A stretch of 64,000 nt of DNA. It comes from Hirsutella rhossiliensis (taxonomy: Eukaryota > Ascomycota > Sordariomycetes > Hypocreales > Ophiocordycipitaceae). The notes below the pieces were generated by a model. That model saw only the letters and a program-made list of their open reading frames with translations, was not told the origin of the DNA and searched no databases. Shown one piece after another: positions 1 through 8,090 of this stretch. The position numbers and the translations under genes were made by a program. The number at the start of each line of letters is the position of its first letter. Within the stretch, counting starts at the first letter, position 1. Location: NCBI RefSeq assembly GCF_020360975.1, contig NW_025408682.1:1532501-1596500 (forward strand). Direction: 5' to 3'.

Positions 1-544
1 ATAAGTTAAAGTAAGAGTAGTAATAACTATTTATATTCTTCTTTACCTACCTAAGATTTAATAGGTTCTTTATCGTTTATATATACTATAGCGAGTATAA
101 GACCTTACTTAGGGCTTTAACTAAGTAATATCTTAACCTTATAATCGTATAATAGTAGTATAGTATATTAATAGTATTTCTTAGTATTTTCCCTAGGTAA
201 GTATAAGTATTTCTTTATAATTTCCTTACTATAATCTTATAGTTACTTTTTAAGGAAATATTAGTATAATCCTTAATAAGCTAGTATTACTTAGGAAATC
301 AAAGTATATTCCTTATATAATATATTTATAAAGGAAATCTCTATAAAGTATCTATATAATCCGCTTAGTTATTATTTCTAGGATTTCTAGGTAATTTCCT
401 AGAGTTTACTTAGTAGCTTTTAAGTTCCTTTTTTATAGGGAGCTTTAAGGAGTTAATAGTAACTTCTTTAAAGGAAGTAGATATTATTATAGGTACCTAG
501 ATTATTAACTATAAGGTATCCTATAATAAATACTTAGGGCGTAT
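1..544. other. RIP-degraded AT-rich DNA, unassigned
   Basis: This stretch is TA-rich and almost free of CA and TG, like the rest of the old DNA here. I see no LTR, conserved domain or long open frame. It is probably part of an old repeat that continues beyond the left edge of the window. Confidence 0.6.
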
Positions 545-718
545 TATAGAGTAGGTAAAGGTATAGGCTTAAGTATAGTTTATTAAAAGAAGGTTAATAA
601 TCTATAAAAGGGAAAAGGAAGAAAAGTATAGGCCTAGCCTATATAAGTATAAAGGCTACTTATATATAGACTTAGCCTAGACCTTAGTCTAGGCCTATAT
701 AAGGTAAAAGCCTTTATA
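545..718. repeat. 174-bp direct repeat D, copy 1
   Basis: This copy starts TATAGAGTAGG and ends GCCTTTATA. A second copy of the same length lies at 1316-1489, and the 5' half recurs at 13924-14011. Undoing RIP would give ends of TG and CA, as in an LTR. The two copies enclose 597 bp, so they could be the LTRs of a very short or internally deleted element. The outer flanks (CGTAT and TTATA) do not match as a target duplication, so this stays a repeat call. Confidence 0.6.
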
Positions 719-1315
719 AGGTAAAAGAATTAACTAATATTTTTATTAGTCTCTTATAGTATTTAAGTATAAGTTATACTAATAAGGAATTATAGTAAAG
801 TTATATAGATTTCTAAGGTTAGTATTAAGGAAAACTTATATTTTATTTAGAATATAACTTAGTATAACTAATACTAAGGGCGTAAGGTAGCTAAGCTAAG
901 AGAAAAATACTATTAAAACTAAGGGCGCTAAGTAGCTAAACTAAGGTAATAAATAAAGTAAGGCTAGGGGTATAGTATAGATAAGCTAGGAGAAAACTAA
1001 ATAAAGCTAAGGGCGCTTAATAGCTAAGCTAGTAAAAAATAAATAGGACTAGGGATATAATAAGGCTAAACTAGTAACCGACTATCTTACGCTATAGGGG
1101 TAAAAGTAAGGTTAAGAATCTCCTCCTTAGCTTCCTCTTTTATTAGTTCCTTAAAGCTTAGTAGCTTATTATTTAAAGTATCCTATATATTAGAGGCTTT
1201 ATAAATAGGTATATTATAAGCGTTATTTAAGGCTAGTTTTACTAAGAGTATTATAGCTAGTTTATTATAAAAAGCTAGAATTTAGTTTTAGATTATTATT
1301 ACTAGTACCTATTAT
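719..1315. other. Interval between D repeats with short internal repeats
   Basis: About 600 bp between the two D repeats. From about 865 to 1075 a motif like CTAAGGGCG followed by TAGCTAAGCTA recurs three times (near 865, 917 and 1003) separated by A-rich spacers. On the minus strand, about 1275-1085, an almost stop-free frame rich in Leu, Lys and Glu can be read, with only RIP-type stops. I do not recognise a family; it may be a fragment of a transposon protein. Confidence 0.35.
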
Positions 1316-1489
1316 TATAGAGTAGGTAAAGGTATAGGCTTAAGTATAGTCTATTAAAAGAAGGTTAATAATTTATAAAGGGGAAAAGAAAGAAAAGTAT
1401 AAGTATAGCCTATATAGGTATAGAGGCCGCTTATATATAGACTTAGCTTAGACCTTAGTCTAGGCCTATATAAGGTAAAAGCCTTTATA
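1316..1489. repeat. 174-bp direct repeat D, copy 2
   Basis: Same length as the copy at 545-718, with scattered C/T and G/A differences of the RIP type. It ends GCCTTTATA and is followed by unrelated sequence. Confidence 0.6.
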
Positions 1490-3134
1490 TTATACCCTTA
1501 CCTAGCTTTTAAAGAATCGCGACTTTAAATAATACTTAATACTACGCTTAAGGGGATAAAACCCTTACGCGGACTATATACGCTTAGTCGCGGAAAAAAC
1601 ATTAATAAATAATATATAATACCCTTTTAAGCGAGCTTCTTAAATAAACTATATTATTAGTAAGGGCCGTGCCCTAAGAGTAGGGCTTTAGTATTTATAG
1701 CTAAGGAGTAAAGGTATATAAAATAGTATATAGCTAGCTTTAATAAGCTTATAATATCCTACTATCTTTATATTAGTATATAGTAGTAGCTCTTAGTACT
1801 ATAATATAAAGGATAGTACTTTAGTATATAAAGCTTTACTCCCTCTTATATAAGGCTATATAAGCACTCCTTTTTACTATAGTTATATTATATTAGTAGC
1901 CTTTTTATATCTTAGCTACTTTTTTAGTCGCTATAAGTATATATCCTATTTATATAGTAGCTACTACTATATATAAGGGAACGCTAATAAAGCTTATAAA
2001 GGCGTTACTAAGATTACTTATTACTAAAGTTACTATCGTTAAACCTAACCTTTTTTTTATCTTAGCGTATACGCTCCTTTATTACTTAAAGTATACTTAC
2101 TTATACTTTTAAATATAAGAACTTTAAAAACTAATAGGATTTACTACTATAGCTTATATAGCGACCCTTCTATTACTACCTCTTTTAATCCTTAGTTCTT
2201 AAGGTAAAGATAGAGATATCTATAGTATTATTAGCGTTATCCTCTTCTTATACTATAAAAGAAAATAAAAAAAGGAACTTATTACTACTAAGCTTATAAA
2301 GAAAGTAAATAAGATTAGTATATATATCTAGTAGTATAGACCTTTTACTTAAATAAGTATATTAATCTATATTTAAGCTTATAATAAGGTAATTATACTT
2401 TACTATATTAAGCTAGCTATATATATTTACTTAATAAAGTACCTTTTTAAACTATATAAGGTAAGCTAAAATAGCTTTACTTTACTTTTAATAAAGTATT
2501 ATAAGCTCTTAGCTTACTAACTTAGCTATATTAAGTTTACTATAATTAGTATAGAGCTTTATAAAGAGGTTAGCTAGTCTATTTATACTAGTACGCGTAA
2601 ATAGTAAAAGATACCTTTATAAGTATAAAAATAAGCTTATATAAAAATAGTTAAATTAAGCGCGGATATCCTTTATTATAGCGCTATTAGTATAAAGCTT
2701 TACTTTTATATAAAGTAGATATAGCTTAAGCTTTATAAAGGAGCTATTAAACTTATTAAGGTATAGTAGTATTACTCTTAGTTATATAAAGCCTTATTAT
2801 TATAAGAGGCTCTTAATTACCTAAGCGAACTAAGTATTATATTCGCTTTAATTTTATAACTATAAGAGTATAGATAGTTTTATATATATATATACTAGCG
2901 TAAGTAGTTTAACTAAACTAGGTAATTAAACGTTAGCTTTAAAGGTAGCTAAAAATAGCTATTTTATATATAAGGATATTATTATATATACTATATATAT
3001 TAATTAACGCTATCGCTTATATTTAATAAGCGGCTATTACTTTTTTATAATAGTTATAAGCTTAAGTAAAAGAGCTACCCCTTTAAGAACTTCTTAGTAA
3101 CTATATATATACTTCTTTTAGCTAACCTAGCGTA
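1490..3134. other. RIP-degraded DNA, possible unidentified transposon coding remnant
   Basis: No LTR or terminal inverted repeat was found. In the + direction about 2030-2940 reads as a long frame whose stops are mainly TAG/TAA of the RIP type, rich in Leu, Tyr, Lys and Ile, suggesting an old transposon protein. No motif lets me name the family. A segment of about 75 bp at 2980-3054 recurs at about 13813-13893, outside the other end of the Gypsy A1 element, so the flanks of A1 share a repeat. Confidence 0.35.
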
Positions 3135-3320
3135 TATAAGAGTCTTTAACTATTATAGGTAATAGGCTTAGCCTATAGCCTAAGCTATATAGTTATATAT
3201 AGATAGCCGGATCCTATATATATAAGGGCGGGCTAGCCGCGTATAGAAGAGCTCTATATAGCTTATTAATACTATCTTATAGACGGTACCTATATATACG
3301 CTTCTACTTACTCTATAATA
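3135..3320 (+). repeat. 5' LTR of Gypsy A1
   Basis: 186 bp, beginning TATAAGAGTC and ending CTATAATA (TG...CA before RIP). It contains a palindromic core around GGCTATAGCC. It pairs with 13477-13662, with the A2 LTRs, and with the A3 LTR on the minus strand at 56519-56704. Confidence 0.9.
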
Positions 3321-3856
3321 GTATAAGCTATTAATTAATAGATCTAATAAATATCTTCTTAGAAAGGGTGCCGCTTCCTTAAGGGAGCACCCTACTACCC
3401 CTTAAGTAGATAGGAAGTATTATAGCTATCTTAAAAGCGATTAAAAGCGCAACGGCTAGTAAGAAGAACGAGGTTCTCGCTATACTAAGGGAGCTATCTA
3501 TAAGACTAGCGTTAACCCCTACGACCTTAGTAATACCGGTTACGGCGGTAGTACTACTAATATAAAAGCCGCTTCCTTAGCTAACTTAAGATAGTAAGCT
3601 TAAGTCCTTTTACTTCTTTCTTAGCTAGCTATAGACGAAGTTTACAATAAACGAGAAATAGGGCCTAAACGGCTATTATAATATAGCGTGGTATTTACTC
3701 CTTTATATACTACTAGAGCCCTAGATATAGCGGATCTTTAAATTCTAAGATAAGGGCGGCCTTAAAAGTAAACGCGACGTATAAGACTTCTTTTAATACC
3801 TTATATATACGTTCGGTAATATATAAGAGTAGGAGAAGGTATAGGATAGGCTATAG

Positions 3857-3861
3857 ACCCT
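3857..3861. repeat. Target-site duplication of Copia J, left (ACCCT)
   Basis: ACCCT precedes the 5' LTR and recurs at 7400-7404 after the 3' LTR. The unoccupied site is seen once in A2 (23317-23321) and once in A3 (55978-55982, reverse strand), which proves the duplication. Confidence 0.97.
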
Positions 3862-4132
3862 TGTCACACATAGGATATCAGCCTCCAACAGTCTGACCCC
3901 CTATTCGCACAGTCCGTTTCCACATTTCCCCACAGAAACTTCTAGGAGGCATCATCAACGCATCAGTGGCTTCCAGATGATCTGATCAGATGCTTCCATT
4001 CACTACCATTCCCTTCCATTCTCATATTCAGGCAGTCTATAAAGATCTCGCCTCTTTCCCACCTTAGATAGCAGAATCAAGAGTCTTCCAGTCCCTGATC
4101 TTTATGCCCACTTGCTCATCCTCCGTGCGATA
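3862..4132 (+). repeat. 5' LTR of Copia J
   Basis: 271 bp, TGTCACACA...GTGCGATA, so TG...TA rather than the usual TG...CA. I found no difference from the 3' LTR at 7129-7399 when reading them side by side. No target bases are lost. Confidence 0.97.
4038..4043 (+). promoter_or_regulatory. TATA box in the Copia J LTR
   Basis: TATAAA lies about 95 bp before the end of the LTR, a plausible site for driving the full-length transcript. The same motif is at 7305-7310 in the 3' LTR. Start site not determined. Confidence 0.5.
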
Positions 4133-4147
4133 GTTATGAGCCCGGTC
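4131..4147 (+). promoter_or_regulatory. Primer binding site of Copia J (half initiator-Met tRNA type)
   Basis: TAGTTATGAGCCCGGTC begins at the LTR boundary. Its reverse complement contains CCGGGCTCATAAC, the anticodon arm of eukaryotic initiator tRNA-Met with its CAT anticodon. Drosophila copia and relatives prime from such a cleaved half-tRNA rather than from the CCA end. The RIPped Copia B shows the same kind of site. Confidence 0.75.
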
Positions 4148-4204
4148 TGCCATTGACTGGGTATCTTATTCTCGTTCATTCCGCTGCGCAGAATAGCTTC
4201 CACA

Positions 4205-5201
4205 ATGAGCTCAGCTCTAGATCTTGATGGCTCTTCCAAGGGCACCGTGCTCAACGGCCCTTGCGACTGGAAACAATGGATTTCTATCATCAAGAAATTC
4301 GCCACGTCCCACAGTCTTTGGGACTTTCTGACCCTGCCGTCAAGGAGGGTAAGCCGGTTCTTCAGCAGCCAGTTGAACCAACATTCCGACAAATCAACCA
4401 CGAAGCATCTGATCTCGTGGATCTGACCTCGGAGGAATTTCGCCGTCTCGAATTCTCCACACCCAATACCGCTCGAAGCTTCAAGGGTATAGGGATCAAG
4501 TGAAGGCACTCGCCAGCCTTCAACAACACATCGTCAAGACCATCGGCAACTACTACAGCACCATTGCCGAGGAACACGACGTTGCAAAGCAACTTGCCTT
4601 GCTTCAGGCTCGTGTGGCCCCAACCGACTGGGCACTCGAGAGGAAGTTGTTCAGCGTTATCGTTCCACCCTTCAGTCGCCAAACAGGACCAAGATCGAAG
4701 CTTGGGTCACCCAATGGCAGAAAGTCCTCACTGAGGCAAAGCAATTAGGGCTTCCTGATGTCCAGGACCTTCGCCCTACCCAAGATTTCCTACAGGCTGT
4801 TTCGTCCATCAACGCCCCATTCACAGACTATTGGGTCAACAAAATGGAAGACGAGGCCGTATTCGGCAAGCCTGATTGGAAGACCGACTTCCCGGACGGC
4901 ATTAAGATCAGTGAGATCTTTGAACGAGCTCACCGAATCAAGGCCGCCAACAACAGCAAAGGATCATTCGAGCTGCCTTCCAAGGCAAGGAGAGAAATCG
5001 GAGAGGAAAGAGGACAAGCCTAAGTGGTCTTCAAGCAAGAACGCTGATGGTGTTCCTATGTGTGTCTGCGGAGAATATCACCGCTTCGTAGATTGCTTCT
5101 ATCTCATCAAATCAGCTCGGCCTGATGGCTGGACTCCTGATCAGAAGGTTGAGAAGAAGATCAAGGAAATCCTCGACTCAATCCAGGGGCAAAGAAGATG
5201 A
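4205..5201 (+). pseudogene. gag: Copia J gag, frameshifted
   Basis: Nucleocapsid/capsid part of the Copia polyprotein. It starts at the ATG at 4205; early residues include WKQW and LWDF, typical of fungal Copia gag. The frame changes near 4330 (frame 2 to 1), 4480 (1 to 3), 4630-4684 (3 to 2) and about 4980-5020 (2 to 3), and the segments joined by these shifts are consecutive parts of one family protein. Close to the end, about 5062-5095, lies a Cys/His cluster C-x-C-x3-H-x4-C, a zinc-knuckle variant. Codon use is normal and no RIP-type stops occur, so the damage is by indels rather than RIP. Confidence 0.85.
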
Positions 5202-5764
5202 CGGAGAAAGCACAAGACTTCAAGAAGAAGGAAATGGAGAAATCGTCCGACTCCTCCGTTAAAGGCACAGCGTTTGCCGGTCTTCTACCAGCTCCTGACA
5301 ACACACCGCCTCCCTCAACACCTCCATCAACCAGTTTCTCGACGGGAAAGGCAGTCTACCCGCTGTATGACTCCTTTATCCTTGATTCCGGATCAGACAC
5401 ACACATGCAACAACCGATCCCGTTTTCTTGACTACACCGCCCTTGCAGAGCCAAAAGAGCTCTTTGCAGGCGATAGTCAACTTCAGATCCTTGGCTACGG
5501 CACAGTCCGTATGAAGCTTGAAGAAGGAGGACTTTTTCAGCTCAACGAAGTTGCCTTCGTGCCAAAATTCCACACCAACATCGCATCCTCGACCGCTTTC
5601 TTGCGAAGGGATACAACTGGAATCCACTATCTGGACGCGTCTCTAAAGACGATCAGATTATATTTCATACGAAACGCCGCTTTCGTCAACCGGTCATCGA
5701 GTTCAACCCGATTAAGGAGGACTCTCACGCCTCCAATTTCACATCTTCATCTGCACCTCGCACA
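5198..5764 (+). pseudogene. Copia J aspartic protease, frameshifted
   Basis: Retropepsin that would cut the Gag-Pol polyprotein. The active-site triad is visible as ILDSGSDTH near 5380-5405. Immediately after it the frame shifts from 2 to 3, where the usual CNNRSRF motif and the YGTV strand continue, through FVPKFHTN, a standard part of Copia proteases. Another shift lies before 5765. The catalytic Asp and Gly are intact, but no single frame spans the domain. Confidence 0.85.
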
Positions 5765-6670
5765 GTGAAAACAGCAGATGCTACGCTTTGGCATAAGCGC
5801 CTAGGTCACTTGAACGCTCAAGCCCTAGAGCATCTTGTTGAGAACACGACGGGTTCGAAGATCAAAGGCCCAGTTACCATCGATTGCACCGCGTGTTCCT
5901 TGGGAAGGGAAAGAAGGTCGTCTCTCGCCGAACCTCAAAACCGAGCCCCAGACCATTCTGGAGAATCTACGTTGATATCTTCAGTATGAACACCTCATTC
6001 AACGGCAAGGAAGCTGTTCTTCTTATCAAAGATGAATTTACAAGCATGATCTTCATCTACCTTCTGAATGACGCGACACAAGGGTCCGTTATGACTGCTT
6101 TGAGAAACCACGAGGCAATGGTTCAACGCCAATGGAATCTCAACATTTGCATTATCCACCGTGATAACGATCGTTCTCTTCAGAGTGCGTATGAGAGCTG
6201 GATCGAGGAAAAGGGGATTCAAGATGAACCTTCTGCCCCTTACACTCCCGCTCAAAACGGTTCTGCAGAGCGATCTGGGGGGGTAATATCTGCCCAGGCC
6301 AGAACAATGGGAATTGATGCCAATTTACCATCTGATCTTTGGCCAGAGACTTGGAAAGCTGCAGTGTTTTTGCACAACAGATCGCCCATGCAGAACCACA
6401 GCTTCCGAACGCCTTCCAGCTGCTTCATCAGTGGCTGCGAGACAACAACAGAGACATAGGCTACCAGCAAGACCAGCCTGACATCACGTTTCTCAAGGCA
6501 TACGGCTGCAGAGCCTATCCCTTGACACCCCAGGCCCTTCAGAACAGACAGAAGAAGGACCTAAAGACCGACCTCACACAGAAATCGGTTATCTCGTTGG
6601 ATATGATTCCACGAACATTTTCAGGATCTGGATTCCGTCCACATCAGAAGTCCGAAGGGTCCGAGATGTG
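5765..6670 (+). pseudogene. Copia J GAG-pre-integrase and integrase, frameshifted
   Basis: Integrase joins the cDNA into the host genome. The zinc-binding N-terminal domain is seen as LWHKRLGHLN followed by CTAC (HHCC module) in frame 2. The core is in frame 1 with the catalytic triad Asp (5974), Asp (6163, in HRDND) and Glu (6268, in NGSAERSGG), spaced 62 and 34 residues, as in Copia integrases. The two parts are separated by a frameshift near 5910-5930. A further shift near 6345 moves the C-terminal part to frame 3, and the last segment ends at the stop at 6671. The three catalytic residues are intact. Confidence 0.9.
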
Positions 6671-7077
6671 ACCTTCAATGAAAGCATCTTCTATGACGGA
6701 AATGATCAGCCACCAGAACCTATCCCACAGCGCGTGGAAGTACAGCTTCCAGCCCACATCGAGGACGAGTCGGATTACGAGGAAATCCCCACTCAAATCG
6801 ATGAACCTGAACCTGACCCCGTTGAGCAATCTCCTCAACCTCAGACCAAGGAGACGCCACCACGATTGTGGTACAACCCGAACCATCTGATCATGAGGAC
6901 TCGGATGATCAGGATGAGTTTCATGACATTCAGCACCCATATCCGACACCGGACCCCGGTCCGAGTGACTCAGCCACGGCGCTCAGCCCGCTCACCAAAG
7001 CTCTGCCAGGCCAGAAATTTGCTACTTTCGTCAAACAACTCGGTCTCGTCGATATCTCTACGTTGCTAGGGATCTAG
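6668..7077 (+). pseudogene. Copia J post-integrase linker and C-terminal stub; RT and RNase H absent
   Basis: Downstream of integrase the frame (2, then 1 from about 6868) is acidic and proline-rich, the kind of linker that precedes reverse transcriptase in Copia elements. It then ends at the TAG at 7075-7077. No reverse transcriptase motif (YVDD, KARLVA-like) or RNase H end (ADxxTK-like) can be found in any frame up to the 3' LTR at 7129. About 2 kb expected in a complete element is missing, apparently by one clean deletion. Confidence 0.8.
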
Positions 7078-7118
7078 TTTCTTTCTTCAGTTTGCACTGC
7101 CCACTAGCCAGCACAACC

Positions 7119-7128
7119 TGGGGGGGTA
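7119..7128 (+). promoter_or_regulatory. Polypurine tract of Copia J
   Basis: TGGGGGGGTA ends exactly at the 3' LTR. It is the plus-strand primer site expected there and fixes the + orientation of the element. Confidence 0.8.
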
Positions 7129-7399
7129 TGTCACACATAGGATATCAGCCTCCAACAGTCTGACCCCCTATTCGCACAGTCCGTTTCCACATTTCCCCAC
7201 AGAAACTTCTAGGAGGCATCATCAACGCATCAGTGGCTTCCAGATGATCTGATCAGATGCTTCCATTCACTACCATTCCCTTCCATTCTCATATTCAGGC
7301 AGTCTATAAAGATCTCGCCTCTTTCCCACCTTAGATAGCAGAATCAAGAGTCTTCCAGTCCCTGATCTTTATGCCCACTTGCTCATCCTCCGTGCGATA
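7129..7399 (+). repeat. 3' LTR of Copia J
   Basis: 271 bp, apparently identical to the 5' LTR at 3862-4132, followed at once by the duplicated ACCCT (7400-7404). Identity implies a recent insertion. Confidence 0.97.
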
Positions 7400-7404
7400 A
7401 CCCT
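7400..7404. repeat. Target-site duplication of Copia J, right (ACCCT)
   Basis: Partner of 3857-3861. A1 gag resumes directly after it. Confidence 0.97.
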
Positions 7405-8090
7405 TAAGTAAAGGGATAGGTAGACCTTTAGCGAATTCCTCCTTAACTTTAAAGAAACGCTCTTATAAGCGGCGGGAACTATAGTATAAGAAGATAGCGC
7501 GAAGCTTATATAGTTATAGAACTTAATTATACCGGCCATATAAGAGCTACTTATCCTTATAATTATACCTACTAACTATAGTAAATATATAAGCCGGTTA
7601 ATAAAGGTAGTATAGGGCTATAAGTAAACGCTGCGTTTTTAAAAGCTTTATAAGTATATACTATATAGCGGTAATAGGATTACCGCCTTTTTATAAGAGG
7701 AATAGCTAACTATCGATATTAACGGAGATACCTTAATATTAGCTACTTATATAGACCGAGCTAAACGTAGTAGAAAGTCGTCTTTAAATATCCCCTATAC
7801 TATCCCGCTCTTTAAGTAGCGGGCGAAGTAAGTAATAAGTAAAGAAATTAGGAAAAAGAAAGCTAACGGCCGCTACTTATATTATAGCGTATCTATATAC
7901 TTTATATTAAAATACCCCTTCTTTTTAGCTAAGCGGCCTATAGTAGTTTAAGTAGTAAAGATAGAACCGCTCCTTAACTTAGACGATAAAGAGGACTCCG
8001 CTCCCTTAGGCCTAGAGGAAAAAGAGTAGCTCTAGAGTAAAGACGGGCTCTAGAGCCTTAATTACTAGCACTAGTAAAAGAGAAAGAGGA

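Larger units (their letters stand above)
3862..7399 (+). mobile_element. Copia J: young un-RIPped Ty1/Copia element lacking reverse transcriptase
   Basis: A 3538-bp LTR element with normal base composition and frequent CA/TG, in sharp contrast to its surroundings, so it inserted after the host locus was RIPped and has escaped RIP. The two 271-bp LTRs appear identical by eye, with a perfect 5-bp duplication ACCCT. Inside, in order: tRNA primer site, gag, aspartic protease, GAG-pre-integrase, integrase core, an acidic proline-rich linker, polypurine tract. There is no reverse transcriptase or RNase H; the coding part ends at 7077, only about 40 bp before the tract. Many frameshifts interrupt the single gag-pol frame. 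It is probably a non-autonomous derivative copied by enzymes of a full-length relative; indel errors in the assembly are the alternative for the frameshifts. Confidence 0.95.
3321..8090 (+). pseudogene. gag: Gypsy A1 gag, RIPped and split by Copia J
   Basis: Gag is the capsid and RNA-binding protein of the element. The frame runs from the leader to 3856 and resumes at 7405. Its left part contains a stretch resembling the capsid core of fungal Gypsy gag just before the Copia insertion. Near its end, at 7874-7915, the zinc knuckle pattern C-x2-C-x4-H-x4-C is still visible by spacing, but all four zinc ligands now read Tyr, as TGC/TGT to TAC/TAT and CAC to TAC would give. Stops are mostly TAG/TAA. 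Both split halves align to uninterrupted gag in A2 (22781-24055) and A3. The exact start codon cannot be placed because ATG has become ATA. Confidence 0.8.

Noticed and set aside
3130..3134. Target duplication for Gypsy A1 (GCGTA versus GCGCG at 13663-13667)
   Set aside because: Two of five bases differ and C/G to T/A changes explain only part, so it is not counted as proven.
1490..3134. Naming this remnant as a specific DNA transposon family
   Set aside because: No terminal repeats and no catalytic motif could be identified, so a name would be a guess.
4131..4147. Possible tRNA gene fragment
   Set aside because: Only the anticodon-arm complement is present, exactly at the LTR edge; this is a primer binding site.
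4102..4682. Minus-strand frames overlapping Copia J gag, and similar ones at 5376-5627, 5995-6470 and 6644-6949
   Set aside because: They are shadows of the sense gag-pol frames, which carry recognisable domains.
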